Below, one piece after another: positions 16,227 to 25,137 of a DNA stretch of 64,000 nt (position 1 is the stretch's first letter; each line of letters starts with the position of its first letter). The position numbers were made by a program, and so were the translations under genes. Location of the stretch: assembly GCF_006715305.1 (NCBI RefSeq), contig NZ_VFMY01000001.1, positions 1,488,001 to 1,552,000 on the forward strand. Direction: 5' to 3'. Source of the DNA: Arthrobacter sp. SLBN-100 (GTDB lineage Bacteria; Actinomycetota; Actinomycetes; Actinomycetales; Micrococcaceae). The notes under the pieces were generated by a model, which made no database searches, had not been told where the DNA came from, and was given only the letters and a program-made list of their open reading frames with translations.

Positions 16227-17132
16227 CTACTTGGACAGGCCGGCGGTGAAGCCCGGCAGCCACTCCCGGAGGCCGGGACCAAGATCGTCGCTGTCAATCG
16301 CGAGCTGGACACAGGCCTTCAGGTAGCTCAGTTTGTCCCCGGTGTCGTAGCGGCGTCCCCGGAAGACCACACCGTAAACGCCCTTCCCCTCGCCCTCTCC
16401 GGACGCGAGTTCCTGCAGGGCATCGGTGAGCTGGATTTCGCCGCCGCGGCCGGGACCAGTACGTTCCAGGACATCGAAAACGGCGGGATGGAGAACATAC
16501 CGGCCAATGATTGCCAGGTTGGACGGCGCTTCCCCAGGGGCCGGCTTTTCGACCAGCCTGTTGATGCGGACATAGCCCTCACCGTCGATCTCCTCGATGT
16601 CGGCGGAGCCATAGGCGCTGATCTGCGACGGCTCCACCTCAATGAGGGCAACGACCGAGCCGCCCGTTTTGGCCTGCACGTCGATCATCGTGCTGAGCAG
16701 CTCGTCCCGGGCATCAATGAGGTCGTCTCCCAGGAGGACGGCGAAGGCTTCGTTGCCGACGTGCTGCTTGGCGCGGAGCACCGCATGGCCCAGGCCGTTC
16801 GGGTCACCCTGGCGGACGTAGTGGATGTCGCCAAGGTTGCTGGCCGCCTGGACGGACGCCAGTTTTTCGGCATCCCCTTTGCCCTCGAGGGTGGACTCCA
16901 GCGACGGAACGCGGTCGAAGTGGTCTTCCAGGGCCCGCTTGTTCCGCCCGGTGATCATCAGGACGTCGTTGAGGCCCACATGGACGGCTTCCTCGACCAC
17001 ATACTGGATGGCGGGCTTGTCCACCACTGGAAGCATTTCCTTGGGCATGGCCTTGGTGGCAGGCAGGAACCTGGTGCCGAGTCCGGCTGCTGGTATCACG
17101 GCTTTGCGAACTCTCGGGTTACTGGTAGTCAC
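16227..17132 (-). CDS. galU: UTP-glucose-1-phosphate uridylyltransferase
   Basis: A 301-residue nucleotidyltransferase. The N-terminal signature is AVIPAAGLGTRFLPATKAMPKEMLPV. Further landmarks are VRQGDPNGLGHAVL, LLGDDLI and VEKPAPGEAPSNLAIIGRYVL. It makes UDP-glucose for cell-wall glycans, trehalose and glycolipids. The GTG start has TAGATT six bases upstream. It leads the cluster galU-rimJ-SepX/GLPR-like and is divergent from the cyclo-ligase gene. In corynebacteria and mycobacteria a moeA/glp gene lies between galU and rimJ; here only four bases separate them. Confidence 0.94.
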   Translation of the reverse strand: MTTSNPRVRKAVIPAAGLGTRFLPATKAMPKEMLPVVDKPAIQYVVEEAVHVGLNDVLMITGRNKRALEDHFDRVPSLESTLEGKGDAEKLASVQAASNLGDIHYVRQGDPNGLGHAVLRAKQHVGNEAFAVLLGDDLIDARDELLSTMIDVQAKTGGSVVALIEVEPSQISAYGSADIEEIDGEGYVRINRLVEKPAPGEAPSNLAIIGRYVLHPAVFDVLERTGPGRGGEIQLTDALQELASGEGEGKGVYGVVFRGRRYDTGDKLSYLKACVQLAIDSDDLGPGLREWLPGFTAGLSK

Positions 17133-17138
17133 CCGACT

Positions 17139-17144
17139 AATCTA
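17139..17144 (-). promoter_or_regulatory. -10 box (TAGATT) of leaderless galU
   Basis: TAGATT, six bases, then GTG at 17132. Confidence 0.5.
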
Positions 17145-17237
17145 ACGTCAGCGTCAAGCAATCAGTAATTATTGAAGGGCTGCCGGACCCGCGGCAGCAG
17201 CAAAGCCGCCCGATTGGCGAGTGATGGAGGAATAGAC

Positions 17238-17855
17238 GTGCTGGAGGACGCCAAGGCTGTCAAGAACAGAATCCGTATGGAACACCGCCAACGCCGGGCA
17301 GCGATGACTCCGCAGCAGCTTGAGGTGGCAGGCGCTGCCCTGGCACGTCACGGCGCAGCCTGGGCGGAGTCCCTGGCTGGTGGCGCTCCGGCCACAGCCT
17401 GCGTCTACTTCGGGGTGGGCATGGAACCTCCGACGCTTCCGCTCATCAGCAGGCTCCATCACAACGGCCACAGCGTCCTGCTCCCCGTCTGCGAGCCGGG
17501 GCGGGAACTGGCCTGGGTCTTCTGGGACCCTGACGCGGGCTTCGAGCAGAGCCGGTTCGCTCCGATCCTCGAGCCCAGGGGTGAGCGGCACGGGCCGGAC
17601 GTGGCAGCAACCGCTGCCGCCCTCTTTATCCCCGCGACGGCAGTGGATGTGACAGGCAACAGGATCGGGCAGGGCGGGGGTTACTACGACAAGTTCCTGG
17701 GCCATCTGGCCACGGCCGGGAAGAATATCCCGCTGGCCGCCGTTATCTACGACGAGGAACTGCTCCCCGCGGGGCAGATTCCTGAGGAGGAGTTCGACCG
17801 TCCCGTTCCGGCCATCCTGGCGCCGTCAGGATTCCGGGCTCTTGCGGGCGGCTGA
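17238..17855 (+). CDS. 5-formyltetrahydrofolate cyclo-ligase
   Basis: A 205-residue protein of the MTHFS family. The N-terminal helix AVKNRIRMEHRQRRAAM holds the conserved basic phosphate-binding residues. The C-terminal motif GQGGGYYDKFLG is the nucleotide/folate loop. The enzyme converts 5-formyl-THF to methenyl-THF using ATP. The GTG at 17238 has GGAGG seven bases upstream and fits the usual N-terminus better than an earlier in-frame start. It is divergent from galU, the same arrangement as Rv0992c/Rv0993 in mycobacteria. Confidence 0.92.
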   Translation: MLEDAKAVKNRIRMEHRQRRAAMTPQQLEVAGAALARHGAAWAESLAGGAPATACVYFGVGMEPPTLPLISRLHHNGHSVLLPVCEPGRELAWVFWDPDAGFEQSRFAPILEPRGERHGPDVAATAAALFIPATAVDVTGNRIGQGGGYYDKFLGHLATAGKNIPLAAVIYDEELLPAGQIPEEEFDRPVPAILAPSGFRALAGG

Positions 17856-17884
17856 GTCCTCCTCTGATGATCCTGCGGGGATGA

Positions 17885-17890
17885 TAGAAT
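17885..17890 (+). promoter_or_regulatory. -10 box (TAGAAT) upstream of FmdB-type gene
   Basis: TAGAAT matches TATAAT at five of six bases. Its last base is the first base of the CIRCE element at 17890-17916, so HrcA bound there would cover the transcription start. Confidence 0.55.
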
Positions 17891-17916
17891 TAGCACTCAG
17901 GCCCTGCGACTGCTAA
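17890..17916 (+). promoter_or_regulatory. CIRCE element (HrcA operator) upstream of FmdB-type gene
   Basis: TTAGCACTC (17890-17898), nine bases, then GACTGCTAA (17908-17916). The left arm matches the CIRCE consensus fully and the right arm differs from GAGTGCTAA at one base. Spacing is the canonical nine. Confidence 0.85.
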
Positions 17917-17978
17917 CGGACGGACCCTCCGGCCGGGCAGCACGGGACCTCTCGTTTTGCCCAAGAGGAGGAGCACCA

Positions 17979-18257
17979 GTGCCAACGTATGCGTACGCCT
18001 GCAAAGATTGCGGCCATGCCTTCGACATCGTCCAGTCGTTTTCGGACAGCTCTTTGACCTCGTGCCCTGAGTGCCAGGGGACACTGCGCAAGAAATTCAA
18101 CAGCGTGGGTGTCGTCTTCAAGGGATCCGGCTTCTACCGCACGGATTCCCGGGACTCCAAGGGGAGCACCGTCTCGGCAACCACCCCCGCCGCGTCCTCA
18201 ACGCCGACTCCGGCTGCGGCACCTGCCGCTTCCGCTCCGGCTGCCGCAGCCAGCTAG
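17979..18257 (+). CDS. FmdB-family zinc ribbon protein
   Basis: A 92-residue protein. Two CxxC pairs (C8/C11 and C29/C32) within PTYAYACKDCGHAFD and SCPECQG form the FmdB/CxxC_CXXC_SSSS zinc ribbon, followed by KFNSVGVVFKGSGFY. The last ~40 residues are a Ser/Thr/Ala/Pro-rich tail. Molecular function is unknown for the family; it was named after a putative regulator of amidase genes. GTG start with a GAGGAGGAG ribosome site. A near-perfect CIRCE element upstream predicts heat-shock control by HrcA, pointing to a role in protein or zinc homeostasis. Confidence 0.9.
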   Translation: MPTYAYACKDCGHAFDIVQSFSDSSLTSCPECQGTLRKKFNSVGVVFKGSGFYRTDSRDSKGSTVSATTPAASSTPTPAAAPAASAPAAAAS

Positions 18258-18345
18258 GAACAGCTCAGCAGGACCGCCCGACGCCGGCCGTCCGGTTTGT
18301 CCACATAGGGCGCCTTGCGCCTGTTGCCGGCATTCCCGCCGGCCG

Positions 18346-18351
18346 TAGCGT
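18346..18351 (+). promoter_or_regulatory. -10 box (TAGCGT) of leaderless SAF-domain gene
   Basis: TAGCGT is six bases before the ATG at 18358; a TTGCCG -35-like hexamer lies 16 bases upstream of it. Confidence 0.5.
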
Positions 18352-18357
18352 TGCCGC

Positions 18358-19083
18358 ATGCCTGCAAACCTGCTCCGTCCCGGCGGGGGCTCTTCCCGCT
18401 ACCCGCGCGGTGCCCGGCGCCCGCGTGGTTTCGGCCGCCGCCCCGCCGGGCCCCGTCTTGCCGGCTGGCTGAGCCGGAACCGCCGGCTGGCCGTTGCCCT
18501 GCTGCTGTGCCTGGCGGCCGCGATCACCGTCCATCAGCTCACCCCCGCCCCCGCCTACACTGTCACCGCGATTGCTGCCGCGAAGGACCTCCCGGCCGGC
18601 TCGGCAATGGGGCCGGCTGACCTGGCGCGCGTGCAGGTTCCGCCGGACATGATGGCTGCGGGTTTCCTGGATCAGGAAAGTCAAGTGGCCGGGAAACAGT
18701 TGGCGGCTCCGCTGCGCAAGGGCCAGCTTCTCACGGACGCCCAGCTGCTCGGTCCCGGGCTGCTGGCCGGCACACCTCCGGGTTCAGCAGCGGTGCCCCT
18801 CCGCATGGCGGACCCGTCATCCATCCAGCTCGTCTCGCCCGGGCAGCTTGTCAACGTGGTGCTGACGGCCGCCAACGGCTTCGACCAGCAGGCGCCGTCA
18901 GAAGTCCTGGCAACAGGCGTACCCGTACTCTGGACCTCCGGCAAGGGCGGCCAGAGCGGGCAGTGGCTGGGTACTGCCGAAACGGATGGACTCATCGTGG
19001 TAGCGGCAAGTGCGGAGCAGGCGGCGCGGCTGGCCGGCGCCTCAACGCAGGGAAAACTCTTCTTTGTCCTGGTGGGCCCATAA
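18358..19083 (+). CDS. SAF domain protein (CpaB/RcpC-like), membrane-anchored
   Basis: A 241-residue protein. A basic Arg/Pro/Gly-rich N-terminus (about 1-45) is followed by one helix (RLAVALLLCLAAAITVHQL) and an extracellular SAF domain: VTAIAAAKDLPAGSAMGPADLARVQVPPDMM...GFLDQESQVAGKQLAAPLRKGQLLTDAQLL. SAF domains occur in Flp pilus proteins (CpaB/RcpC) and sugar-binding enzymes. No other pilus genes are nearby, so this is probably a stand-alone cell-envelope protein of unknown role, as often seen after fmdB-type genes in Arthrobacter relatives. Confidence 0.75.
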   Translation: MPANLLRPGGGSSRYPRGARRPRGFGRRPAGPRLAGWLSRNRRLAVALLLCLAAAITVHQLTPAPAYTVTAIAAAKDLPAGSAMGPADLARVQVPPDMMAAGFLDQESQVAGKQLAAPLRKGQLLTDAQLLGPGLLAGTPPGSAAVPLRMADPSSIQLVSPGQLVNVVLTAANGFDQQAPSEVLATGVPVLWTSGKGGQSGQWLGTAETDGLIVVAASAEQAARLAGASTQGKLFFVLVGP

Positions 19084-19148
19084 GTCGAGGTGCTGCAGCA
19101 GTGGTGCATACACCATGCTGCGGCGGATGCCGGGCCGCGGCCCGGCTC

Positions 19149-22100
19149 TCAGCCCCAGTGCGGCGGCTTCTGTTCCTTCAACCAGGCATCGTGGTCGTCT
19201 TCCACGTCGCCCCAGCGCCGGGGGTCATCTTCGGCAGCCCTGGTGGGCAGAACGCCGGCAGTGTCGGCCTGGGCCTGGTCCTGGTTCTGGTCCTGGCCGT
19301 CCTCCGGCGCAGGGCGGGCCGGGACGGACGGTCCCTGCCCGGAGTCATTGTTTTTGTCTTCGGTGGCCACGGGGACCGCCTCCTTGCTTTCCTGATGCTT
19401 TACCTGCAGGTGGCCCTGTTCCCCGCCGGGCACGTACTGGTCCGGGCCGTTATTACGCCGGGACCGCAGCTCTCGGGCGTCGATGCCGTTGAGAGCCTGA
19501 TCCACGTCGTCGTCCAGGAACCCGGGTGAGGTGGCCGCCCGGCCCGGCAGCACAACCCGCTCAAGGCCCAGGTATCCGGCGATCCGGTCGGCGCAAGCGG
19601 ACGGATCAGTGAATACCTCAATGGTCCACAACGGCATGTACCGCCAGCCCAGCCGCTCCAGCAGCTGCGGGCGGAGCCGGCTCCGTTCACGCACGCTCAT
19701 GGTCCGGTATTGTTCGGTGCCGTCGGACTCGATGGCCACCGGCCACGGCAGGTCTGCGTCCTCCTGGCCCACGGTGCCCAGCGGATCGGCAGCGGCCACA
19801 ACGTCGATGGCACCATCGTACTGGTGCCATACCCGGGCGCCGCGTGCCCGCAGCCTGTCCCCAAGGTCAGCCACCAAAGGGTCGGCGCCCAGGGCCTGCT
19901 CGCTGGCGGCAGCGCGCGACGCGGGAGTTCCGAGGTCCGTGTTGCCGGAGATCTCGCGGTCCAGCAGCGAGTACAGGTCCACCGCGCCGTGCGCCAGCCG
20001 GGTGTGGTCCAGGTCCTCGGGCCGGAAGCAGGTGAGCACGTGCATGGACCGGCGTGCCCGGGTCATGGCTAACGCAAACTTCTCCCTGCCTCCCTCTGCC
20101 GAGAGCGGACCGAAGTTGTGCAGCGCACGCCCGTGGGGGGTGCGGCCGAAGCCCGGAGAGAAGATGACGTGGTCGCGCACCAGGCCCTGGGCGCGTTCCA
20201 GGTCAACCACCCGGAAGGACTCCGGACCGGCGCCGAAGAATCCTGCCAGGCCCGGGTGGTTGGGCAGCTGCAGCCGGATTGATTCTCCGATCCGGGCAGC
20301 ATGGCGGAGGCTGGCGGTGACCACCGCCAGGGACGTGCGGGGACGGGTCCGTGCGTGTTCGAAGACCAGCTGCACCACGCGGTTAACCTCTGCCACCACC
20401 GACTCCACGCCTTCGTGGTCCGCACTGGGAAGTCCGGTGCCGTCCGGCAGGTACTCCACCAGGAGCGCCCGGTCCAGGCCAGTAGCGGACTGGCCCTCGG
20501 GCAGCCGGCGGAGGCCGCCGTCGTAGAAGTTTTTGCTGAGCTGCAGGACCAGGTCCTCGTCCACGGCACGGTAGACGAAGTTGAGCCGCCACACGGGAAG
20601 CACAGCGGACAATGCCTTGAAAGCACTTTCCACCCGCTGGTGGGCCGTCTCCCCTGCCGCCAGCCGCTCCACCCCCACGGTGAAGGTCCGCGGGCTGGCG
20701 ATCATGGCGTCACCAAATGCGATTACCTGGCGGGCGCGGGCGATGGACGGAAGCACGGCCTGGAGCGAGGTGGCCTCGGAATCCAGGATCACCACGGCGT
20801 CGAAGTGCTGTTCCGCGGGCAGGAGGCCGGTCATCAGGTAGGGGCTGACGGACCAGACGGGTACCAGGGTGCCGATCAGGTCGGGTGCCTGCGCAGTGAG
20901 CGCCGGGAGCGACACCCTGCCGTCCTTGAGCAGGCTCCGCAGCAGGTCGGCCTGCCGGGGGTGGGCGGCGATGGCGGCCCGCCACCGTTCGGCCAGGTCC
21001 CAGCGAAGGCGTGCCGCGCCGCTGGCGATATGGGCGTTATCCGCAAGCCGGTATTCGGCCTCAAGCTGCCGCAGGGCGTCACCGTCAGACATGGCCAGGT
21101 AGTCGTCGCCGCTGATCATGGCTTCGAGGGCCGACTGCCACCATGCCAGTTCAAGTTCTGCCGCCACCGAATGGGCCGGCACCTCGCGCTCCGCCAGGTC
21201 GGCCAGGAGCTCGCCCAGCCCGTGCTCGCGCATGTTCTCGATCAGGAGGGTGCGCTCAGGCAGGGTCTTGAGGGTATCGGTGTCCGCCACCAGCCGTTCG
21301 AGCCGCTCCATGAGCTCCTCGTACCGGACGCCAGACAGTTCGCCACCGGCCCCGGTGTGCCGGAGCGCTTCACCCAGCTGGGCCAGCTCATGGTCCAGGG
21401 CACGGTACATGGCACTGATTTCGGCGAGCCCGGACGGAACCGCGGGGTGGCGCTGGGTGGTGGCGTAGCCTGCCCACAGCGCGCGCTGTTCCTGCACCAG
21501 GACCAGGGAACTGTGGAGATCGGCAATATGGACGCCTGGCCGGACGTACTCCTTGGCCACCCTGCGCAACCGCGACCGCTGCATGGCGGTCAACTCGATG
21601 CCGCGCTCCCGGCGCCAGGCTGACGGCGCGGTGGCTGAAATGAGGTCGGTGACAGGCCTGTCGAAGATATCCGGGGTGAACTTGTCCAAGCTTCCCCGCA
21701 CAGCCATCAGGAGCTCGAGCTGTTCACCCCATTCGGCAAAGGACTCACCCAGGCGGATTTCGGCGTGCTCGGCCACGGCGTTCATCCGTTCACGCAGGGC
21801 GGGCAGGCTCTTTTCAACGGACCGGACCAGGTCCTGCGCCTCTTCTGTTTCCTTGCGGGTAAGGAGCCGCGCTCCATGCCAGGGGCTGGTGGTGGACGCC
21901 TTGCTGAAGCTTCCCAGCTCCGCTGCCCGCCGGAGCCGGCCAGCCAGCTCGTCGCGGTCCCTGATGCTGTCCAGGACGCTTCGCTTCAGCCGGACTGTGG
22001 TGGCAGGCGCCGGGTGGATCGACGTGAGCTCAGCCAGTGACTGCATGGCCTGGTAGGGCGAGCAGCCCCAGCGCTGGCGGACGTTGTGCAGCGACGCCAC

Positions 22101-23258
22101 GTGGTCCATCAGGGCGTGCCGGTGCTCCGTCAGGGTGTTGTGCAGGTTCCCCAGCTGCGGTTCGAGGGATTTTTCGTTCCGGACAATGGACCGGAGCAAC
22201 TGCCCCTTCAACTGTTGGGGAGTAACGTTCCCGGACAACTGGAACAGGATGGACTCAAGGCCCAGGGTTTCCAGCTGGCTGGACACTTCGTTCAGGCTGG
22301 CGCGGCGGTCGCCCACAACCAGGACGGTCTTTCCGGCGTCCACCAGGGCGCCGATGGTGTTGATGGCGGTCTGGGTCTGACCCGTCCCGGGAGGGCTGCT
22401 GACCACCAGGGAATCACCGGCACGGGCAGCGTCGATAACGTACTGCTGGTCGACGTCGGCATCGAGAAGGAGCATCTCGTCCCCGGGGTGCCTGCTGTCC
22501 AGCGGCGGGAACCGCGAGGGGTCCGGCTCCTCCACGTCCACCACTTCACCGCCTGCCGCAGTGGCAAGGGCGGACACGATGGGGTTGGAGTCGTTGATCC
22601 AGTGGTCGTCCAGGTTTCCGGAGAGGTCTGCGAACGTGGACACCAGCAGGTTGTGCTGGGCCTCGGCCCCGTGGATGGGCCTGATCAGCGCCGCCAGCCG
22701 GTCCAGGACGGGCTGCGGATCGAACCGGGCGGTGCTATAGGCGAGCCGGGTCACGGCGTTGACGTCGAAGACAATGCCGTGGATGTTCTTCAGGTGCCGT
22801 ACCAGCGCGGGGTTGATGTGGGCCTGCTCGGTCAGCTGCAGTTCGTAGTCGTCTTCGCCGGGACGGACGGTGAGGGAAATCGCCGTGAGCATCACCGGCG
22901 CGGAGATGCGCTGCGGTTTGCCGCCGACGGCGGACGTCCATACCACCGTGCCTGCCGAAAGGTATCCGGCGTCGATGCCGCGATCGTTGGCAAGCTCAAA
23001 AATCTTGGACCGGATGTTCCGGGAGGCGCGGGCGGCCACGACGTACTGCTGGCGGTCCCGGATCAGGGTGGAGAGCCGGGTCCGGCGCCCGGCCATCAGC
23101 TGGGCCAGGCCGGATGGGTGGGCGTGGGTCAGGTCGATGGAGCCTTCCGGCGTCTTGGTGAAGCGCAGCATCGTGTCCGCCCCGGTGACGGGTTTAAGCC
23201 CGGACAGCCATTTACGGAGCTCCTCGGAGCCTTCCGGGTGGCCTTGACCAACTGACAC
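19149..23258 (-). CDS. SF1-like helicase/ATPase with C-terminal Vsr-like endonuclease domain; Walker A lysine is Gln
   Basis: About 1369 residues. A unique N-terminal region (~280) precedes a P-loop-like segment, SSPPGTGQTQTAINTIGALV (near residue 290), in which the invariant Lys of GxGKT is Gln. A long helical insert follows, then VVILDSEATS as a Walker B-like strand, and UPF1/DNA2-type motifs near the end (REKFALAMTRARRSMHVLTCF, SF1 motif VI). About 100 residues later GAIDVV...VAIESDGTEQY...RERSRLRPQLLERLGWRYMPLWTIEVFTDP matches the Vsr/MTES_1575 nuclease fold. An acidic Gln-rich tail ends the protein. GTG at 23258 (AAGAAGG upstream) is chosen over ATG at 23309, which lacks a ribosome site. 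Repair or defence is possible; the function is unknown. Confidence 0.7.
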   Translation of the reverse strand: MSVGQGHPEGSEELRKWLSGLKPVTGADTMLRFTKTPEGSIDLTHAHPSGLAQLMAGRRTRLSTLIRDRQQYVVAARASRNIRSKIFELANDRGIDAGYLSAGTVVWTSAVGGKPQRISAPVMLTAISLTVRPGEDDYELQLTEQAHINPALVRHLKNIHGIVFDVNAVTRLAYSTARFDPQPVLDRLAALIRPIHGAEAQHNLLVSTFADLSGNLDDHWINDSNPIVSALATAAGGEVVDVEEPDPSRFPPLDSRHPGDEMLLLDADVDQQYVIDAARAGDSLVVSSPPGTGQTQTAINTIGALVDAGKTVLVVGDRRASLNEVSSQLETLGLESILFQLSGNVTPQQLKGQLLRSIVRNEKSLEPQLGNLHNTLTEHRHALMDHVASLHNVRQRWGCSPYQAMQSLAELTSIHPAPATTVRLKRSVLDSIRDRDELAGRLRRAAELGSFSKASTTSPWHGARLLTRKETEEAQDLVRSVEKSLPALRERMNAVAEHAEIRLGESFAEWGEQLELLMAVRGSLDKFTPDIFDRPVTDLISATAPSAWRRERGIELTAMQRSRLRRVAKEYVRPGVHIADLHSSLVLVQEQRALWAGYATTQRHPAVPSGLAEISAMYRALDHELAQLGEALRHTGAGGELSGVRYEELMERLERLVADTDTLKTLPERTLLIENMREHGLGELLADLAEREVPAHSVAAELELAWWQSALEAMISGDDYLAMSDGDALRQLEAEYRLADNAHIASGAARLRWDLAERWRAAIAAHPRQADLLRSLLKDGRVSLPALTAQAPDLIGTLVPVWSVSPYLMTGLLPAEQHFDAVVILDSEATSLQAVLPSIARARQVIAFGDAMIASPRTFTVGVERLAAGETAHQRVESAFKALSAVLPVWRLNFVYRAVDEDLVLQLSKNFYDGGLRRLPEGQSATGLDRALLVEYLPDGTGLPSADHEGVESVVAEVNRVVQLVFEHARTRPRTSLAVVTASLRHAARIGESIRLQLPNHPGLAGFFGAGPESFRVVDLERAQGLVRDHVIFSPGFGRTPHGRALHNFGPLSAEGGREKFALAMTRARRSMHVLTCFRPEDLDHTRLAHGAVDLYSLLDREISGNTDLGTPASRAAASEQALGADPLVADLGDRLRARGARVWHQYDGAIDVVAAADPLGTVGQEDADLPWPVAIESDGTEQYRTMSVRERSRLRPQLLERLGWRYMPLWTIEVFTDPSACADRIAGYLGLERVVLPGRAATSPGFLDDDVDQALNGIDARELRSRRNNGPDQYVPGGEQGHLQVKHQESKEAVPVATEDKNNDSGQGPSVPARPAPEDGQDQNQDQAQADTAGVLPTRAAEDDPRRWGDVEDDHDAWLKEQKPPHWG

Positions 23259-23398
23259 TACTGCCTTCTTTTCTGCGCTTGCGCCTAACGCCCTGGACCA
23301 TACCGGCATAGATTCGAGCGTAGCCGCTCCGGCGCCGGACTGAGAGACCGCAACACTGGGGCAGGCTAAATTGCGGAGGATTTCGCGGATGAAACAGC

Positions 23399-23431
23399 AG
23401 TGGCCGGCCCCTTAACCGGAGGCCGGCCACT
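23399..23431 (-). terminator. Hairpin downstream of guaA
   Basis: Perfect 11-bp GC-rich arms AGTGGCCGGCC/GGCCGGCCACT around an 11-base loop, 8 bases past the guaA stop. No T-run. Confidence 0.6.
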
Positions 23432-23438
23432 CATGCTG

Positions 23439-25028
23439 CTATTCCCACTCGATGGTTCCCGGGGGTTTGCTGGTGACATCGAGCACCACGCGGTTCACGC
23501 CTTCCACCTCGTTGGTGATGCGGTTCGAGATCCTGGCGAGGAGTTCGTACGGCAGCCGTGACCAGTCGGCCGTCATGGCGTCCTCGGAGGAGACGGGACG
23601 GAGCACGATGGGGTGGCCGTAGGTGCGGCCGTCACCCATGACGCCCACGCTGCGCACGTCGGCGAGCAGGACCACGGGCATCTGCCAGACTTCGTTGTCC
23701 AATCCGGCATCGGTCAGTTCGGCGCGTGCGATGGCGTCCGCCTTGCGCAGCAGGTCCAGGCGGTCCTTGGTGACTTCACCGACGATGCGGATACCCAGGC
23801 CGGGACCAGGGAAGGGCTGGCGGCCAACTATCTCCTGCGGCAGGCCCAGCTGGGCGCCGACGGCACGGACCTCATCCTTGAAGAGGGCGCGCAGCGGCTC
23901 CACGAGCTCGAACTGCAGGTCCTCGGGAAGCCCGCCCACGTTGTGGTGGCTCTTGATGTTCGCGGCACCTTCACCGCCGCCGGATTCGACGACGTCCGGG
24001 TACAGCGTGCCCTGGACCAGGAACTTGATCTTTTCGCCATGCGCAACAGCCTCGGCGATGATGGCCCGTTCAGCTTCTTCGAAGGCCCGGATGAATTCAC
24101 GGCCGATGATCTTGCGCTTGGTTTCGGGATCGCTGACCCCGGCAAGGGCCGAGAGGAAGCGTTCCTGCTCGTTGGCCACGTAGAGGTTGACGCCGGTGGC
24201 GGCAACGAAGTCGCGCTCCACCTGCTCGGCTTCGCCTTCGCGCAGCAGCCCGTGGTCCACGAACACACAGGTGAGCTGGTCGCCCACTGCACGCTGGACC
24301 AGGGCAGCGGCCACGGCGGAGTCCACGCCGCCGGAGAGGCCGCAGATGACCCTGGCATCGCCGATCTGCCGGCGGATGCGCTCCACCTGCTCCTCGAGGA
24401 TGTTGCCGGTGGTCCAGTTGGGTTCCAGCCGGGCGCCCTTGAAGAGGAAGTTTTCCAGGACCTGCTGGCCGTAGGCGGAGTGCTTGACCTCGGGGTGCCA
24501 TTGGACGCCGAAAAGGCCCTTGTCCTCGTTGGCGAAGGCAGCCACTTCAGCACCCGCGGTCGTCGCCAGCACTTCAAAACCGTCCGGTGCCTCGTGGACG
24601 GAATCGCCGTGGCTCATCCAGGTGTTCTGGTGCTGGGGCATGCCCTCCAGGACCGAGCGGCCTTCACCGATGATGGTGGTCTGGGTGGAGCCGTACTCCC
24701 GCAGCCCGGTCTTGTCCACCTTGCCGCCCAGGGCGTTGGCCATGGCCTGGAAGCCGTAGCAGATGCCAAATACGGGGACACCGGCTTCGAACAGGTCGGC
24801 ACCGACGCTCGGAGCGCCGTCAGCGTAAACGCTGGAGGGACCACCGGAAAGGATGATGGCGGCAGGGTTCTTGGCCAGGAGCTGCTCGGTGGTGTAGGTA
24901 TGCGGAACCACTTCCGAATACACATTTGCTTCCCGGACGCGGCGGGCAATCAGCTGCGCGTACTGGGCACCGTAGTCAACAACCAGCACCGGCTTCTGGG
25001 AAGTCTGGGATGCAGTGGGAGTAGTCAC
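23439..25028 (-). CDS. guaA: GMP synthase (glutamine-hydrolysing)
   Basis: A 529-residue two-domain enzyme. The N-terminal class I amidotransferase has [11 protein letters not shown] (catalytic Cys), and [10 protein letters not shown] supplies His and Glu. The ATP-pyrophosphatase domain has the P-loop [15 protein letters not shown]. The C-terminal dimerisation part ends [11 protein letters not shown], the conserved end of GuaA. It converts XMP to GMP. The GTG start has TAGGCT six bases upstream. DUF3817 and SURF1 genes lie upstream on the same strand. Confidence 0.97.
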   Translation of the reverse strand: MTTPTASQTSQKPVLVVDYGAQYAQLIARRVREANVYSEVVPHTYTTEQLLAKNPAAIILSGGPSSVYADGAPSVGADLFEAGVPVFGICYGFQAMANALGGKVDKTGLREYGSTQTTIIGEGRSVLEGMPQHQNTWMSHGDSVHEAPDGFEVLATTAGAEVAAFANEDKGLFGVQWHPEVKHSAYGQQVLENFLFKGARLEPNWTTGNILEEQVERIRRQIGDARVICGLSGGVDSAVAAALVQRAVGDQLTCVFVDHGLLREGEAEQVERDFVAATGVNLYVANEQERFLSALAGVSDPETKRKIIGREFIRAFEEAERAIIAEAVAHGEKIKFLVQGTLYPDVVESGGGEGAANIKSHHNVGGLPEDLQFELVEPLRALFKDEVRAVGAQLGLPQEIVGRQPFPGPGLGIRIVGEVTKDRLDLLRKADAIARAELTDAGLDNEVWQMPVVLLADVRSVGVMGDGRTYGHPIVLRPVSSEDAMTADWSRLPYELLARISNRITNEVEGVNRVVLDVTSKPPGTIEWE

Positions 25029-25034
25029 CGTACT

Positions 25035-25040
25035 AGCCTA
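25035..25040 (-). promoter_or_regulatory. -10 box (TAGGCT) of leaderless guaA
   Basis: TAGGCT, six bases, GTG at 25028. Confidence 0.5.
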
Positions 25041-25098
25041 CTTGGCGCCGTTGCACCGGCGCACCTTGAGAAGCCGCGCTGTGACGCAGCACTCCCCG

Positions 25099-25114
25099 CC
25101 GGGCGAAAGCCCGG
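25099..25114 (-). terminator. Small GAAA-tetraloop hairpin after the DUF3817 gene
   Basis: CCGGGC-GAAA-GCCCGG; on the minus strand the loop reads TTTC. It sits between the DUF3817 stop and the guaA promoter. No T-run. Confidence 0.35.
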
Positions 25115-25137
25115 ACCGGCAGCGCCGCAGCGGGCTA

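Noticed and set aside
19260..19420. Tail of the helicase gene as a repeat array
   Set aside because: The CTGG-rich stretch is low-complexity coding for a Gln/Asp tail, not a regular array.
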